Positions 24,856 to 33,399 of a stretch of 64,000 nt of DNA are shown here, in pieces. A program made the translations under genes and the position numbers. A model generated the notes under the pieces. The model saw only the letters and a list, made by a program, of their open reading frames with translations. It made no database searches and was not told the DNA's origin. The stretch spans positions 992,001-1,056,000 of the forward strand of contig NZ_SDHZ01000002.1 of assembly GCF_004118675.1 (NCBI RefSeq), in the 5' to 3' direction. The DNA is from Filimonas effusa. Lineage in GTDB: Bacteria; Bacteroidota; Bacteroidia; Chitinophagales; Chitinophagaceae. Positions within the stretch are counted from its first letter, which is position 1; each line of letters begins with the position of its first letter.

Positions 24856-24946
24856 TTGGTATCATAATTGATCCCAATTAAATGTCCGTTTTTAATCCGA
24901 AGAGAACTGTGAACAAAAGGGCCGGCTGCTGAACCGGTCCTTTTTT
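24856..24946 (+). ncRNA. Candidate ~90-nt small RNA with intrinsic terminator
   Basis: Lies in the 487-bp space 24637-25123. It runs from a perfect -7 element to a GGGCCGG (24919-24925)/CCGGTCC (24934-24940) hairpin flanked by A4/T6. It shares a TTTTAATC block about 35 nt before the terminator with the candidate at 23632. The flanks (24637-24840 and 24950-25080) show no gene. Confidence 0.35.
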
Positions 24947-25081
24947 CTTTTCATAACTTACCTGTCTTCGCAGCTGTTGATACCCATTCCGTCACGCTCC
25001 TGCTTATACCTATTGCGATTTTATCCGATCTTCTATTCATCACAATCTCCCTTCTATCATCAGCATCTATAGTGTATTCCC

Positions 25082-25089
25082 TACCTTTG
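25082..25089 (+). promoter_or_regulatory. -7 element of the DUF4197 gene
   Basis: TACCTTTG, perfect TAnnTTTG; start near 25094, leader about 30 nt before the ATG at 25124. Confidence 0.5.
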
Positions 25090-25123
25090 CCATCCCATTA
25101 AAAACATAAACATTATACCCCGT

Positions 25124-25849
25124 ATGAAGTACGCCGTACTCTTTTTTGCATGTATCGCCCTGTCATTGTCAGGTTGCGACAGCACCCGCCAGATCCTGAA
25201 CAATCTTCCCCAGGGCAGCAGTGGCCTTACCTCGACACAAATAGCAGCCGGGTTGAAAGAAGCCCTTACTATTGGTACGCAGAACAGCAGTAATGCACTG
25301 TCGGCTGTGAACGGTTATTTTGCCAATGCAGCAGTGAAAATTTTGCTTCCGCCGGAAGCCCAGAAAATAGAAAGCACTTTACGCAGCGTTGGCCTGGGAA
25401 GCGCAGTAGATAAAGCTGTTTTATCGCTCAACCGCGCTGCCGAAGAGGCTGCAAAATCTGCAGCTCCCATCTTTGTAAACGCCATCAAGCAAATGACCAT
25501 CACCGATGCGCTTGGCATTCTTAAAGGAGGTGATAATGCAGCTACTAACTTCTTTAAAAATAAAACTACCAGCAGTCTTACGGCAGCTTTTTCGCCCGTG
25601 ATAGGTAATGCGCTCAATAAAGTAGATGCTACCAAGTATTGGGCTGATATGTTTTCGCTTTATAACAAGTTTGCCAAACAACCTATTAATACCGATCTAA
25701 CGGCGTATGTAACAGGCAAGGCCATTGATGGTATTTTCTACCAGGTTGGACTCGAGGAACAAAAGATCCGGGAAAATCCGTCTGCCAGGGTTACCGATCT
25801 GCTTAAAAAAGTATTTGGCAGCAGCCAGGCGCAGGGCGGAAAATCATAA
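25124..25849 (+). CDS. DUF4197 lipoprotein
   Basis: 241-aa predicted lipoprotein: signal peptide with lipobox SLSGC (C18), then an entirely helical mature part. DUF4197 features include LTSTQIAAGLKEALTIGTQN, KILLPPEAQKIESTLRSVGLG, AKSAAPIFVNAIKQMTITDA and CTERM VTDLLKKVFG. The family is periplasmic or outer-membrane-attached and has no known activity. It has its own promoter and terminator, so it is monocistronic. Confidence 0.9.
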   Translation: MKYAVLFFACIALSLSGCDSTRQILNNLPQGSSGLTSTQIAAGLKEALTIGTQNSSNALSAVNGYFANAAVKILLPPEAQKIESTLRSVGLGSAVDKAVLSLNRAAEEAAKSAAPIFVNAIKQMTITDALGILKGGDNAATNFFKNKTTSSLTAAFSPVIGNALNKVDATKYWADMFSLYNKFAKQPINTDLTAYVTGKAIDGIFYQVGLEEQKIRENPSARVTDLLKKVFGSSQAQGGKS

Positions 25850-25889
25850 ATGCCGCTGTATTTAAAACAGATTCCATTTTACCATACCC

Positions 25890-25922
25890 AGGGGCTGGCC
25901 ATTGTTTTGGTCAGCCCCTTTT
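25890..25922 (+). terminator. Terminator of the DUF4197 gene
   Basis: AGGGGCTGGCC (25890-25900) pairs with GGTCAGCCCCT (25909-25919), followed by TTTT. Confidence 0.8.
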
Positions 25923-25952
25923 ACATCCGGAGCAATCTGTAGCCAGGCAGGG

Positions 25953-26216
25953 GCAACACCCTATTGCACTTGTGAGGCAACACCCTGTTACACCTGTGAG
26001 GCAACACCCTATTGCACTTGTGAGGCTACACCCTGTTACACTTGTGAGGCAACACCCTATTGCACTTGTGAGGCAACACCCTGTTACACCTGTGAGGCAA
26101 CATCCTATTGCACCTGTGAGGCAACACCCTGTTACACTTGTGAGGCAACATCCTATTGCACTTGTGAGGCAACATCCTATTGCACTTGTGAGGCAACACC
26201 CTGTTACACCTGTGAG
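25953..26216. repeat. 24-bp tandem repeat array, 11 full units
   Basis: Unit GCAACACCCTATTGCACTTG + TGAG (A) or its variant with CCTGTTACAC (B). The order is A-B-A-B-A-B-A'-B-A'-A'-B, i.e. a 48-bp higher-order repeat, followed by decayed units to about 26290. There are no spacers, so it is not CRISPR. Because 24 is a multiple of three, several frames stay open through it (e.g. an 8-residue EATPYCTC/EATPCYTC repeat), but no start or promoter supports a protein. The region 26217-26409 holds only decayed repeat and the upstream region of the PDZ gene. Confidence 0.95.
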
Positions 26217-26409
26217 AGCCCAACCTGCGGGGTAAGGCTCTGTTACACCTGCGAAGGCAAATACCCGGATGCACCTGTGAGGAGGTGTATCTGCGCCGGG
26301 CAGGCAGGGAAGAATAGTTGCGATTTTAACATTTCCGAAATATTTCGTACATCAGATTTTCTCCCTATATTTGATCTACTAAACATTTCGTACAACAAAT
26401 ATTCTGACT

Positions 26410-27432
26410 ATGGCATTCACAAAAAATACGCTTGTATTAATGGCGCTGGCTGCTGGCTGTTTAGCCGGTACCCTGCAGGCCCAGGAAGCTCCTGCGCCAC
26501 CTAAAGATGCACCCAGGGAAATAAAATCGGAACAGATCATTGTTCGTAAGAAAGGTAATACCAAGGAAAGAGTCACCATTGTATTAGATGGCGACAGTGT
26601 TACCGTCAATGGCAAGCCGCTCAAAGATTTCGTTGATGATAGTATAGAGGTTAAAATGGCAAGAGTGGGCCGTCCTCCTATGCCTCCCAGAGGGCCACAT
26701 CCTCCTGTTGCGGGCTTCCGCTGGGATGATACGGGTGGCGCCAAGGCGCTGCGCGGTTTCAGCCGCCATTTTCGCGGATTTGGCGCTCCGGCCTTACTCG
26801 GCGTATTTACAGAGAAATCGGACAAAGGAGCTGTTGTTAAAAACGTGGTAAAGGAAAGTGCGGCAGAAAAAGCCGGGTTGAAAGCCGGAGATGTTATCAC
26901 ACGTGTAAATGACAGCACGATCACTGACAATGAAAGCCTGGCAGAGGTTATCGGTGAATACAAACCAGAGCAGGAAATTGCGATCACTTACTTACGCGAT
27001 GGCAAGGAAAACCGTACAACTGCCAAACTGGGCAAAAATAACCGTTTATACAACTTACAGTTCGATGATACATTTGATCTGAAAGATGTTCCTGAACTTC
27101 GTAACTTCCGTTTTGACATGAAGGATATCCCGGGTGGCTTTGTTTGGGGTGGTCAACCCCGACTGGGTTTACAGGTTCAGGATGCGGAAGACAAAAAAGG
27201 TGTTAAAATACTGGAAGCCAGAGAGAATAGTGCGGGTGCAAAAGCGGGGCTTCAGAAAGACGACGTCATTACATCTGTCAATGGTAAAGATGTGACTGGT
27301 GTTGAAGAACTCCGGATGCAACTGAAAGAGGTAAAAGCGGGCGATGTTATTAAACTCGAATACCGCCGTAAGAACAAACGCCGTTCTGCGGAGGTTACAT
27401 TCCCCCAAAAGCTCAGGACCTCCGATCTCTAG
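26410..27432 (+). CDS. Double-PDZ-domain exported protein
   Basis: 340 aa with a signal peptide (MAFTKNTLVLMALAAGCLAG, cleavage near QAQ). Two PDZ domains, at ~115-200 (FGAPALLGVFTEKSDKGAVV, KAGLKAGDVITRVND) and ~245-335 (RLGLQVQDAEDKKGVKI, KAGLQKDDVITSVNGKDV), each with the ligand-binding GLGV-like loop. No protease domain is attached, so it probably scaffolds or recruits periplasmic proteins; which ones is unknown. A terminator follows. Confidence 0.9.
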   Translation: MAFTKNTLVLMALAAGCLAGTLQAQEAPAPPKDAPREIKSEQIIVRKKGNTKERVTIVLDGDSVTVNGKPLKDFVDDSIEVKMARVGRPPMPPRGPHPPVAGFRWDDTGGAKALRGFSRHFRGFGAPALLGVFTEKSDKGAVVKNVVKESAAEKAGLKAGDVITRVNDSTITDNESLAEVIGEYKPEQEIAITYLRDGKENRTTAKLGKNNRLYNLQFDDTFDLKDVPELRNFRFDMKDIPGGFVWGGQPRLGLQVQDAEDKKGVKILEARENSAGAKAGLQKDDVITSVNGKDVTGVEELRMQLKEVKAGDVIKLEYRRKNKRRSAEVTFPQKLRTSDL

Positions 27433-27472
27433 TCTCTTTGATTTTCGTTTATACAGTTTTACATGTGCAATG

Positions 27473-27499
27473 ACCGTTGTTCTCTAACAACGGTTTTTT
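27473..27499 (+). terminator. Terminator of the PDZ gene
   Basis: ACCGTTGTT (27473-27481), 4-nt loop, AACAACGGT (27486-27494), then TTTTTT. Confidence 0.85.
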
Positions 27500-27531
27500 G
27501 TTGTGTCATTTATAGGTATTTTCGCGATACA

Positions 27532-28980
27532 ATGAACCAGTTCTCAGATAAATACGAAGCCGTTATCGGCCTTGAAGTACATGCCCAGTTAGCTACGGAA
27601 AGTAAGTTGTTCTGTGGCGACGCCACTTCGTTTGGAGCAGCGCCCAATACCCAGGTAAGCGCGATAACGCTGGGGCATCCGGGTACACTGCCCAAAACGA
27701 ATAAAAAGGCGGTAGAATATGCTATTCGCATGGGTCTTGCCTGTAATTGCGACATTGAACGTTATAATTACTTTGCGCGTAAAAATTATTTCTATCCCGA
27801 TCTTCCCAAGGGTTACCAGGTTTCGCAGCATACCACGCCTATATGTGTAGGGGGTACTGTGGCCATTAAAACCACTGCCGGTGCGCGCGATATCAGGTTA
27901 AACCGTATCCATATTGAAGAAGACGCCGGCAAAAGCGTTCACGATATCGATCCACATTATACCAGTGTAGATTATAACAGGGCTGGTGTTCCCCTTATTG
28001 AAATCGTTACCGAACCGGATCTGCACAGTGCAGATGAAGCCTACCAGTATGTTACGGAAGTAAGAAGACTTGTGCGCTGGCTGGGGATCTGTGATGGTAA
28101 TATGGAAGAGGGTAGTTTGCGCTGCGATGCCAACGTTTCTATCCGTCTTAAAGGAGATACGAGGCTTGGCACCAAGGTGGAGGTTAAAAACCTGAATTCG
28201 ATCCGCAACGTTAAAAAGGCTATTGAATTTGAAATAACGCGGATGATTGCTATCGTGGAGTCGGGCGATGCCGTAAAACAGCAGACGCGCAGCTTCGACG
28301 CCAGCAATGATACCACCTTTGCGATCCGTGACAAGGAGGAAGCCAACGACTACCGTTATTTCGCAGAACCGGACCTAGCTCCTTTCAGATTAACCGAGGC
28401 GTTCATTCACGATATTAAAACAGCGCTGCCGGCCTTACCTGCCGAACTGATGGCGCAATACCAGCAGCAGTTTGGGTTGTCGGAGTATGATGCTGTTCAG
28501 CTTTGCCTCGACAGGGAAACCACGGAGTTCTTTAGCCAGGTAACAGCGCACACGACAAATTACAAAGCCGCCGCCAACTGGATCAATGGTCCGCTGAAGC
28601 AATATATGAATGAGCATAAGCTGGGTTTCGCACAATTGCAGCTGACGGCCGAAAAGTTGTCGGCGCTGATGCAATTGGTAGAAGGCGGCCAACTCAGCTT
28701 TTCTGTTGCGGCATCGAACATTCTGCCTGTGTTGATACAAGACCCTGGCAAGGATGCACTTACCGTAGCCACCAACCTGAACCTGTTACAGGTTAGCAGC
28801 AGCAATGAACTGGAAGAATGGGTAGATGCTGCACTTGAAGCTATGCCGGATAAGGTACAGGAATATAAAAAAGGCAAAAAGGGTTTGATAGGCCTGTTTG
28901 TGGGTGAGGTAAAAAAGCGCAGCAAGGGCAAAGCAGATCCTAAAATAGTAACCACACTTCTCCAGGAAAAATTAAAATAA
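27532..28980 (+). CDS. gatB: Aspartyl/glutamyl-tRNA amidotransferase subunit B
   Basis: Glutamyl-tRNA(Gln)/aspartyl-tRNA(Asn) amidotransferase subunit that phosphorylates the mischarged tRNA and transfers ammonia supplied by GatA. The start at 27532 gives 482 aa and the family opening MNQFSDKYEAVIGLEVHAQL; the frame is open to 27463 but passes through the PDZ terminator. Conserved blocks: HPGTLPKTN, NYFARKNYFYPDLPKGYQ, NRIHIEEDAGKS, RAGVPLIEIVTEPD, DYRYFAEPDLAP, and a C-terminal helical YqeY-like tail. gatA and gatC are not in the window. Confidence 0.97.
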   Translation: MNQFSDKYEAVIGLEVHAQLATESKLFCGDATSFGAAPNTQVSAITLGHPGTLPKTNKKAVEYAIRMGLACNCDIERYNYFARKNYFYPDLPKGYQVSQHTTPICVGGTVAIKTTAGARDIRLNRIHIEEDAGKSVHDIDPHYTSVDYNRAGVPLIEIVTEPDLHSADEAYQYVTEVRRLVRWLGICDGNMEEGSLRCDANVSIRLKGDTRLGTKVEVKNLNSIRNVKKAIEFEITRMIAIVESGDAVKQQTRSFDASNDTTFAIRDKEEANDYRYFAEPDLAPFRLTEAFIHDIKTALPALPAELMAQYQQQFGLSEYDAVQLCLDRETTEFFSQVTAHTTNYKAAANWINGPLKQYMNEHKLGFAQLQLTAEKLSALMQLVEGGQLSFSVAASNILPVLIQDPGKDALTVATNLNLLQVSSSNELEEWVDAALEAMPDKVQEYKKGKKGLIGLFVGEVKKRSKGKADPKIVTTLLQEKLK

Positions 28981-28988
28981 CCGACTTT

Positions 28989-30125
28989 ATGAATAAAATC
29001 TTAACAGTGGCGCTTGCCCTGCTAATGCTAAACGCATGCAAACCCAAGGAATACGGCGCCTTTATTGTCACGGGCAAGATATTACACGCTCCTGCCACCG
29101 CTAAAATACTTTTGCAGGACCTGCCTTTCAATGGTACCAAGCCGGTAGTGATAGATTCTGCCACTATTAAAAAAGACGGCAGTTTTACCTTGAGAGGAGT
29201 GGCACGTGAAGAAGGGATCTACCGCCTTAGTATCGATGAGCAGGGTCCGTCTATGCTTTTCGTAAATGACGCGCACAGCATTCATGTTCAGTTTGATATA
29301 TCGGACTTCAGGAAACCCGAGGTTAAAGGTTCCAAGGCAACAATTGCCTTATATGATTTCCTCGACAATTACAGGGGTAAAGACTCGGCGCTCGTAGGTA
29401 CTTTTATGGCCATCGATACATTACGTGTAAAAGCAGGAACAGACAGTCTTATTCAAGTGCAATACCAGAAGCGCGACCAGCAATTAAAGGCATTGAACAG
29501 AACCATCACCGAGTTTTTGAAACAAACCGAAAGTCCTGCTTCTTCCTTTTATGTGATTGCCCTTGGCGCCAAATCTATGCTTCCTGAGGAGCTGAAGCCA
29601 TTGGCGGATGCAGCTTCTGCGAAGTTTAAAGAACATTCCGGGCTAGCTATTCTGAAGAGCCAGCTAGCCATGGAAATATCGGGTAATAAACAAGATGCAC
29701 CTTATGCCCTGCTGAATCAACAGGCGCCTGAACTTGCCATGACCGATGTTAACGGTAAGCCCGTGCGCATAAGCAGTTTCAAAGGCAAGTACCTGCTGGT
29801 AGATTTCTGGGCAAGCTGGTGTGGTCCATGCCGCGAGGAGAATCCTAATGTAGTTGCCGCTTACAAGCAGTTTAAAGACAAAAACTTCGAGATACTTGGC
29901 GTTTCACTTGACAGTGATAAAAGCAAATGGGTTCAGGCTATTGGCAGGGACAGTCTCAGCTGGCCTCAAATGAGCGATCTGAAGCAATGGGAAAGCGCCG
30001 CTGTGGGTACTTATCAATTCAATGCCATTCCTTTCAATGTTCTTATTGATCCGAGCGGTAAGATCATCGCGAGCAGGCTTACTGGTCCCAAGCTTCAACA
30101 GAAGCTTGCGGAGGTACTGAAATAG
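28989..30125 (+). CDS. TlpA-like thioredoxin-fold lipoprotein with DUF4369
   Basis: Predicted thiol-disulfide oxidoreductase anchored to a membrane facing the periplasm. 378 aa: lipobox LNACK (C16), a DUF4369 beta domain (~25-130), a helical linker, and a C-terminal thioredoxin domain with VDFWASWCGPCREENP (~275) and a cis-Pro loop (NAIPFNVLIDPSG). Starts 8 bp after gatB, probably co-transcribed. Substrates are unknown; Bacteroidota have many paralogues. Confidence 0.92.
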   Translation: MNKILTVALALLMLNACKPKEYGAFIVTGKILHAPATAKILLQDLPFNGTKPVVIDSATIKKDGSFTLRGVAREEGIYRLSIDEQGPSMLFVNDAHSIHVQFDISDFRKPEVKGSKATIALYDFLDNYRGKDSALVGTFMAIDTLRVKAGTDSLIQVQYQKRDQQLKALNRTITEFLKQTESPASSFYVIALGAKSMLPEELKPLADAASAKFKEHSGLAILKSQLAMEISGNKQDAPYALLNQQAPELAMTDVNGKPVRISSFKGKYLLVDFWASWCGPCREENPNVVAAYKQFKDKNFEILGVSLDSDKSKWVQAIGRDSLSWPQMSDLKQWESAAVGTYQFNAIPFNVLIDPSGKIIASRLTGPKLQQKLAEVLK

Positions 30126-30257
30126 CCCTTGCAGTGCACTGCAACAGTCCCATGCAGAAATGTACTGAAAAGCCTTTTCCTATTCTGTGTAAATGCAACA
30201 GCAATAAGCATATAACAACAAATTGCCTTTTAACACCTATTGTTGCAGGCAGGCGAA

Positions 30258-30359
30258 TAAAACGAGGCCATATCATAAGCGCGATACGGCCTCGTTTTTC
30301 TCGGGTAACTGATGGAGAAGGGTTCCCGTTTAAGCAATTCTCGGCGGCTATTTTTATTT
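30258..30359 (-). repeat. 102-bp dispersed structured element, copy 1
   Basis: 90% identical (92/102, no gaps) to the plus-strand sequence at 43899-44000. On the minus strand it contains a bulged hairpin CGGG-AAC...GTT-A-CCCG (30328 to 30302) and a 16-bp terminal hairpin AAAACGAGGCCGTATC/GATATGGCCTCGTTTT (30298 to 30259) with T residues after it. It lies between convergent genes and probably also ends transcription of both. Confidence 0.9.
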
Positions 30360-30408
30360 TATTGCTCAATGAAATCATCTCCGGCAAGTGTATTATAACA
30401 TCTGTGCT

Positions 30409-31263
30409 TTATTCAATTATATATATTTTCTTTTCGGGGATGCTAATGGCTATTTTTTTGCCGAGCCAGTTGATACTTGTCAGGCCTTCGTAGATAAGTC
30501 CTTCTACAAATACTACGCGTGGTGATTCTTTTTTGCTGACGCCGTTTTCGGTGGTTATAGACTTAAGTGCGCCAATATAATAGCGATTTGTTTTCAGGGT
30601 ATCGAATTCGCTTTTCCTGCTGATCACCTGCATGCCGGCCGTATCAATGGACAATGGTTTCATGAGGCGGGAGCTGATATAGTAAACATCCTTACCGGAG
30701 CCGGCATCGAGGAGCACCTGGGCATTGAGGGTATCGTTTAGTTTTACATTCGTGAAAATGTCCACTGCTTTGCCTGCGTGATCGGAGAGCTGGATATCGA
30801 TGGATCTTTTTTTATCGGCGGGCTTCAGGGTTCCGAATGTCAGCGTTTTATTGGTATAGTCGATTGTAACGGGGATGTTACGGAAGGCCTGTAAGGAGAT
30901 GAGGCCGTCGATCCCGGGCAGATCGAGATCGAAGCTGCAGTAGTACTGGTCTTTGAACTTTAAGGTGCCTAAAGACAGCTCTTTTGAGACCAGCAGGTTG
31001 GCTGCAATCTCCTCTCCTGTTGAGCGGTGTCCTACAAAGAAGTGGTGTGTTGGCTGCGCGTGGAGTTTCTTTGCATATTTTCCGAAGACTGCGTTCAAAC
31101 CTGCGCCTGTATCGAACACAAAGTTTCCTTCTTCTCCATCCATAGTGGCTTTGATGATGATATGACCGCTGCCTGCCAGGGTAAAGGGAATGGTAACCGG
31201 GGCATCCTGGGCCTTTACGAGGAGGCTGACTGACAGTAGTATCAGCAACATAGTTTTCTTCAT
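30409..31263 (-). CDS. Retropepsin-like aspartic protease family protein
   Basis: 284 aa with a signal peptide (MKKTMLLILLSVSLLVKAQ). Two beta-domains of the aspartyl protease fold, the first with the catalytic motif NFVFDTGAGLNAVF (D51-T-G), the second with VLLDAGSGKDVYYI (~185), plus a GIDGLISLQAF loop. The two D-[TA]-G motifs are consistent with a complete active site in one chain. Exported; substrates unknown. It stands alone, separated from the SusCD operon by ~125 bp. Confidence 0.8.
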   Translation of the reverse strand: MKKTMLLILLSVSLLVKAQDAPVTIPFTLAGSGHIIIKATMDGEEGNFVFDTGAGLNAVFGKYAKKLHAQPTHHFFVGHRSTGEEIAANLLVSKELSLGTLKFKDQYYCSFDLDLPGIDGLISLQAFRNIPVTIDYTNKTLTFGTLKPADKKRSIDIQLSDHAGKAVDIFTNVKLNDTLNAQVLLDAGSGKDVYYISSRLMKPLSIDTAGMQVISRKSEFDTLKTNRYYIGALKSITTENGVSKKESPRVVFVEGLIYEGLTSINWLGKKIAISIPEKKIYIIE

Positions 31264-31388
31264 AGCAGTTCATTTGTTGATTTCAGCAAAAGTATTTCAT
31301 TCGGCGTTCAAAAAAGAGGGTGTGGTTCCTGCATAAAAAAGGGTGCGCGGACATGAGCCGGCACCCTTTATGGTAAACAAGTAACTGA

Positions 31389-31898
31389 TTATTTATTTAC
31401 ATACACCCTAACGGCGTTTGTTTTAATCTGCTGTCCATTATCCAGAGTTACCAGGAAGAAGAAATAACGAGCCAGGTAAGCTGCTGTAGCGCTGCCCCTG
31501 TTTGCTTCTGTAGGGATAGCTCCACCTGTTTTTGTTACATATTCTGCCAGTGTAGTGCTATAACTAGCTGAGGTTCCACTGCCTGCTACCGGCGTATTAT
31601 AATAGTAGCTTGCAGTAGTGTTCAAGCTGAGATAAGCGGTACCGGAGGTTCCGGTTGCCACACGTGTGATTTCTTTGATAGTTCTACCACTGTTGGCAGG
31701 AATGTTCAGTTTGAAAGTGATAGCACCTCCTGCATTATAGGAAGTTGCAACCACCGGGAAGTTGTTCATCAGATAAGTATCTGAGAAGGTCACCGCCACC
31801 TCGGGGACGCTGTTGGATACACCATCGAAGCCATCCTTTTTGCAGGAGCTGAACGCCACCAGCAGCAGGCATAAAATATAAAGAGTTCCTTTTTTCAT
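31389..31898 (-). CDS. SusCD-associated lipoprotein, 169 aa
   Basis: Lipobox FSSCK (C19-20) followed by a beta-rich mature domain (EVAVTFSDTYLMNNFPVVAT, TFKLNIPANSGRTIKEIT). It is the last gene of the SusC/SusD operon (33 bp after SusD); surface lipoproteins in this position often bind glycans, but no carbohydrate-binding family is recognisable. A hairpin-forming ATG-free stretch with GGTGCGC/GCACCC-type repeats follows it. Confidence 0.75.
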   Translation of the reverse strand: MKKGTLYILCLLLVAFSSCKKDGFDGVSNSVPEVAVTFSDTYLMNNFPVVATSYNAGGAITFKLNIPANSGRTIKEITRVATGTSGTAYLSLNTTASYYYNTPVAGSGTSASYSTTLAEYVTKTGGAIPTEANRGSATAAYLARYFFFLVTLDNGQQIKTNAVRVYVNK

Positions 31899-31931
31899 AC
31901 TTGTAATTTTTATAATTGCCCAATCGGTTTA

Positions 31932-33389
31932 CTAAAGCGCCCACCAAACTTTTACGTTTGTTAAAGGCCTTGGGTTAGGCTGGTTAGGATTCGCGTTAGA
32001 TTCGCTGGAAACATAAGGATAACGGCGTGGCATTGTGTTTGGGTCATCACCTTCTGTAGTCAACGGTATCGTTAACGCAGGGTAACCAGTTCTCCTGAAA
32101 TCGTTATAAGCTTCATAAGCGTTATTAACGAGGGAGATATACTTCTGGGTAATGATCTGCTTTAACTTGTCGGCGGTAGTACCTGATAGTGTAACAATTG
32201 AAGGATTATCGTTGAAGTAGGTTGTGATCTCAGCATCTGTTAAACCAGCAGCTTTCATGGCAGCTTTGATACCAGCCTGATAAAGCGTATTTGGATCACC
32301 TGCGGTACCAAAGCGCAGTGCAGCTTCAGCAAGGATAAAAGATACCTGATAGGAGCTGAGCAGTCGTACAGGAACATCACCACTGGTACCTACAACGAAC
32401 GTACCATACACAGATCTGTTACCAGCAGGAGTAGGAGCCGCAAACGGAGAACCGTTATCGTATGCAGTGAATACACCGTTAGGCTTTGTAAAGTACTTAG
32501 CCAGACGAACCGTATCATTTTGTGTGCGCATAAAGCTCAGGAATCTTGCACTCAGCATTTGCGTACCTGTGATAGATCCTGCGAAATCCTGTACATAATA
32601 TGCGTTGGGATTTGCTGTGGTATAAGGCACATTATAGTCGTAAGTAGCGGCGTCGATATAAGGAGCACTGCTGCTAAGCACACTGTTGATCACTGATTTA
32701 GTGGTATCAGGAGCAACATTGGAAACCTGCAGGGCGAACTTCAGTAATAAAGAGTTACCGAAGCGGGTCCATTTTGCGATAGTACCTCCATAAACCAGGT
32801 CGTCGGTCGTAGGCGTAAGCGCTGTAGTTTTGGTAAGGTCGGCCAAGCCTTCTCTCACCAGGTTGAATAAGCTTTGTATTCCTTTTGAAGAATTTCCGAG
32901 GTAGATATCCTGTTGCGCTTCAAAAACAGGTGTAGGGAATTCCAGCCCGCGGCCTGCCTGTGTATAAGGGATATCGCCCCAGAGATCGGTAGCCATGGCT
33001 ATCACATAAGCCTTTTGCAATTTGGCGATACCCGCGTAAGCAGGGCTCAGTGCATTGGTTTTATCGATCAGGATGTTGATATTATTCAGTGAACCACCGA
33101 ATACTTCACCATTCCATTGGTTATCCATGCTACCGATATTCCACTTGTCATAAGCATAAGCAGTACCGCTGATACCTGCGCTATACTGCATCAGGTGTGC
33201 TGCGGCTTTGCTCAACTCGTTACTGTTAGCGAAAGCCATGGACATAGTAGTAACCGGCAGGATCGTTTTTGGAGGAACGTCCGTTGGGTTATTTGGATCA
33301 GTATTAACATCCAGGTATTTAGAGCAGGATACCAGCGTCAAAGAAGCTAAAGCTGCACCCGCCAATGTATTTTTTAGTTTGAACTTCAT
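31932..33389 (-). CDS. SusD/RagB-family outer-membrane lipoprotein
   Basis: Nutrient-binding partner that caps the SusC channel. From the start at 33389 (MKFKLKNTLAGAALASLT, lipobox LVSCSKYL) it has 485 residues and belongs to the SusD-like_2 type, with YAYDKWNIGSMDNQWNGEVF, the TPR-like IAKLQKAYVIAMATDLWGDIPYTQA, and a C-terminal AYEAYNDFRRTGYPALTIP, EGDDPNTMPRRYPYVSSE. The frame extends to 33449 but that part overlaps the SusC gene end. The substrate cannot be read from sequence. Confidence 0.94.
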   Translation of the reverse strand: MKFKLKNTLAGAALASLTLVSCSKYLDVNTDPNNPTDVPPKTILPVTTMSMAFANSNELSKAAAHLMQYSAGISGTAYAYDKWNIGSMDNQWNGEVFGGSLNNINILIDKTNALSPAYAGIAKLQKAYVIAMATDLWGDIPYTQAGRGLEFPTPVFEAQQDIYLGNSSKGIQSLFNLVREGLADLTKTTALTPTTDDLVYGGTIAKWTRFGNSLLLKFALQVSNVAPDTTKSVINSVLSSSAPYIDAATYDYNVPYTTANPNAYYVQDFAGSITGTQMLSARFLSFMRTQNDTVRLAKYFTKPNGVFTAYDNGSPFAAPTPAGNRSVYGTFVVGTSGDVPVRLLSSYQVSFILAEAALRFGTAGDPNTLYQAGIKAAMKAAGLTDAEITTYFNDNPSIVTLSGTTADKLKQIITQKYISLVNNAYEAYNDFRRTGYPALTIPLTTEGDDPNTMPRRYPYVSSESNANPNQPNPRPLTNVKVWWAL

Positions 33390-33399
33390 AGTAATAAAT

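Noticed and set aside
25953-26216. CRISPR array
   Set aside because: Units are directly adjacent, with no spacers of unique sequence, and no cas gene is near.
25902-26504. Cys-rich repeat protein (EATPYCTC/EATPCYTC) or other ORFs across the 24-bp array
   Set aside because: A 24-bp unit keeps multiple frames open by arithmetic; the ORF begins in the DUF4197 terminator and overlaps the PDZ gene signal peptide.
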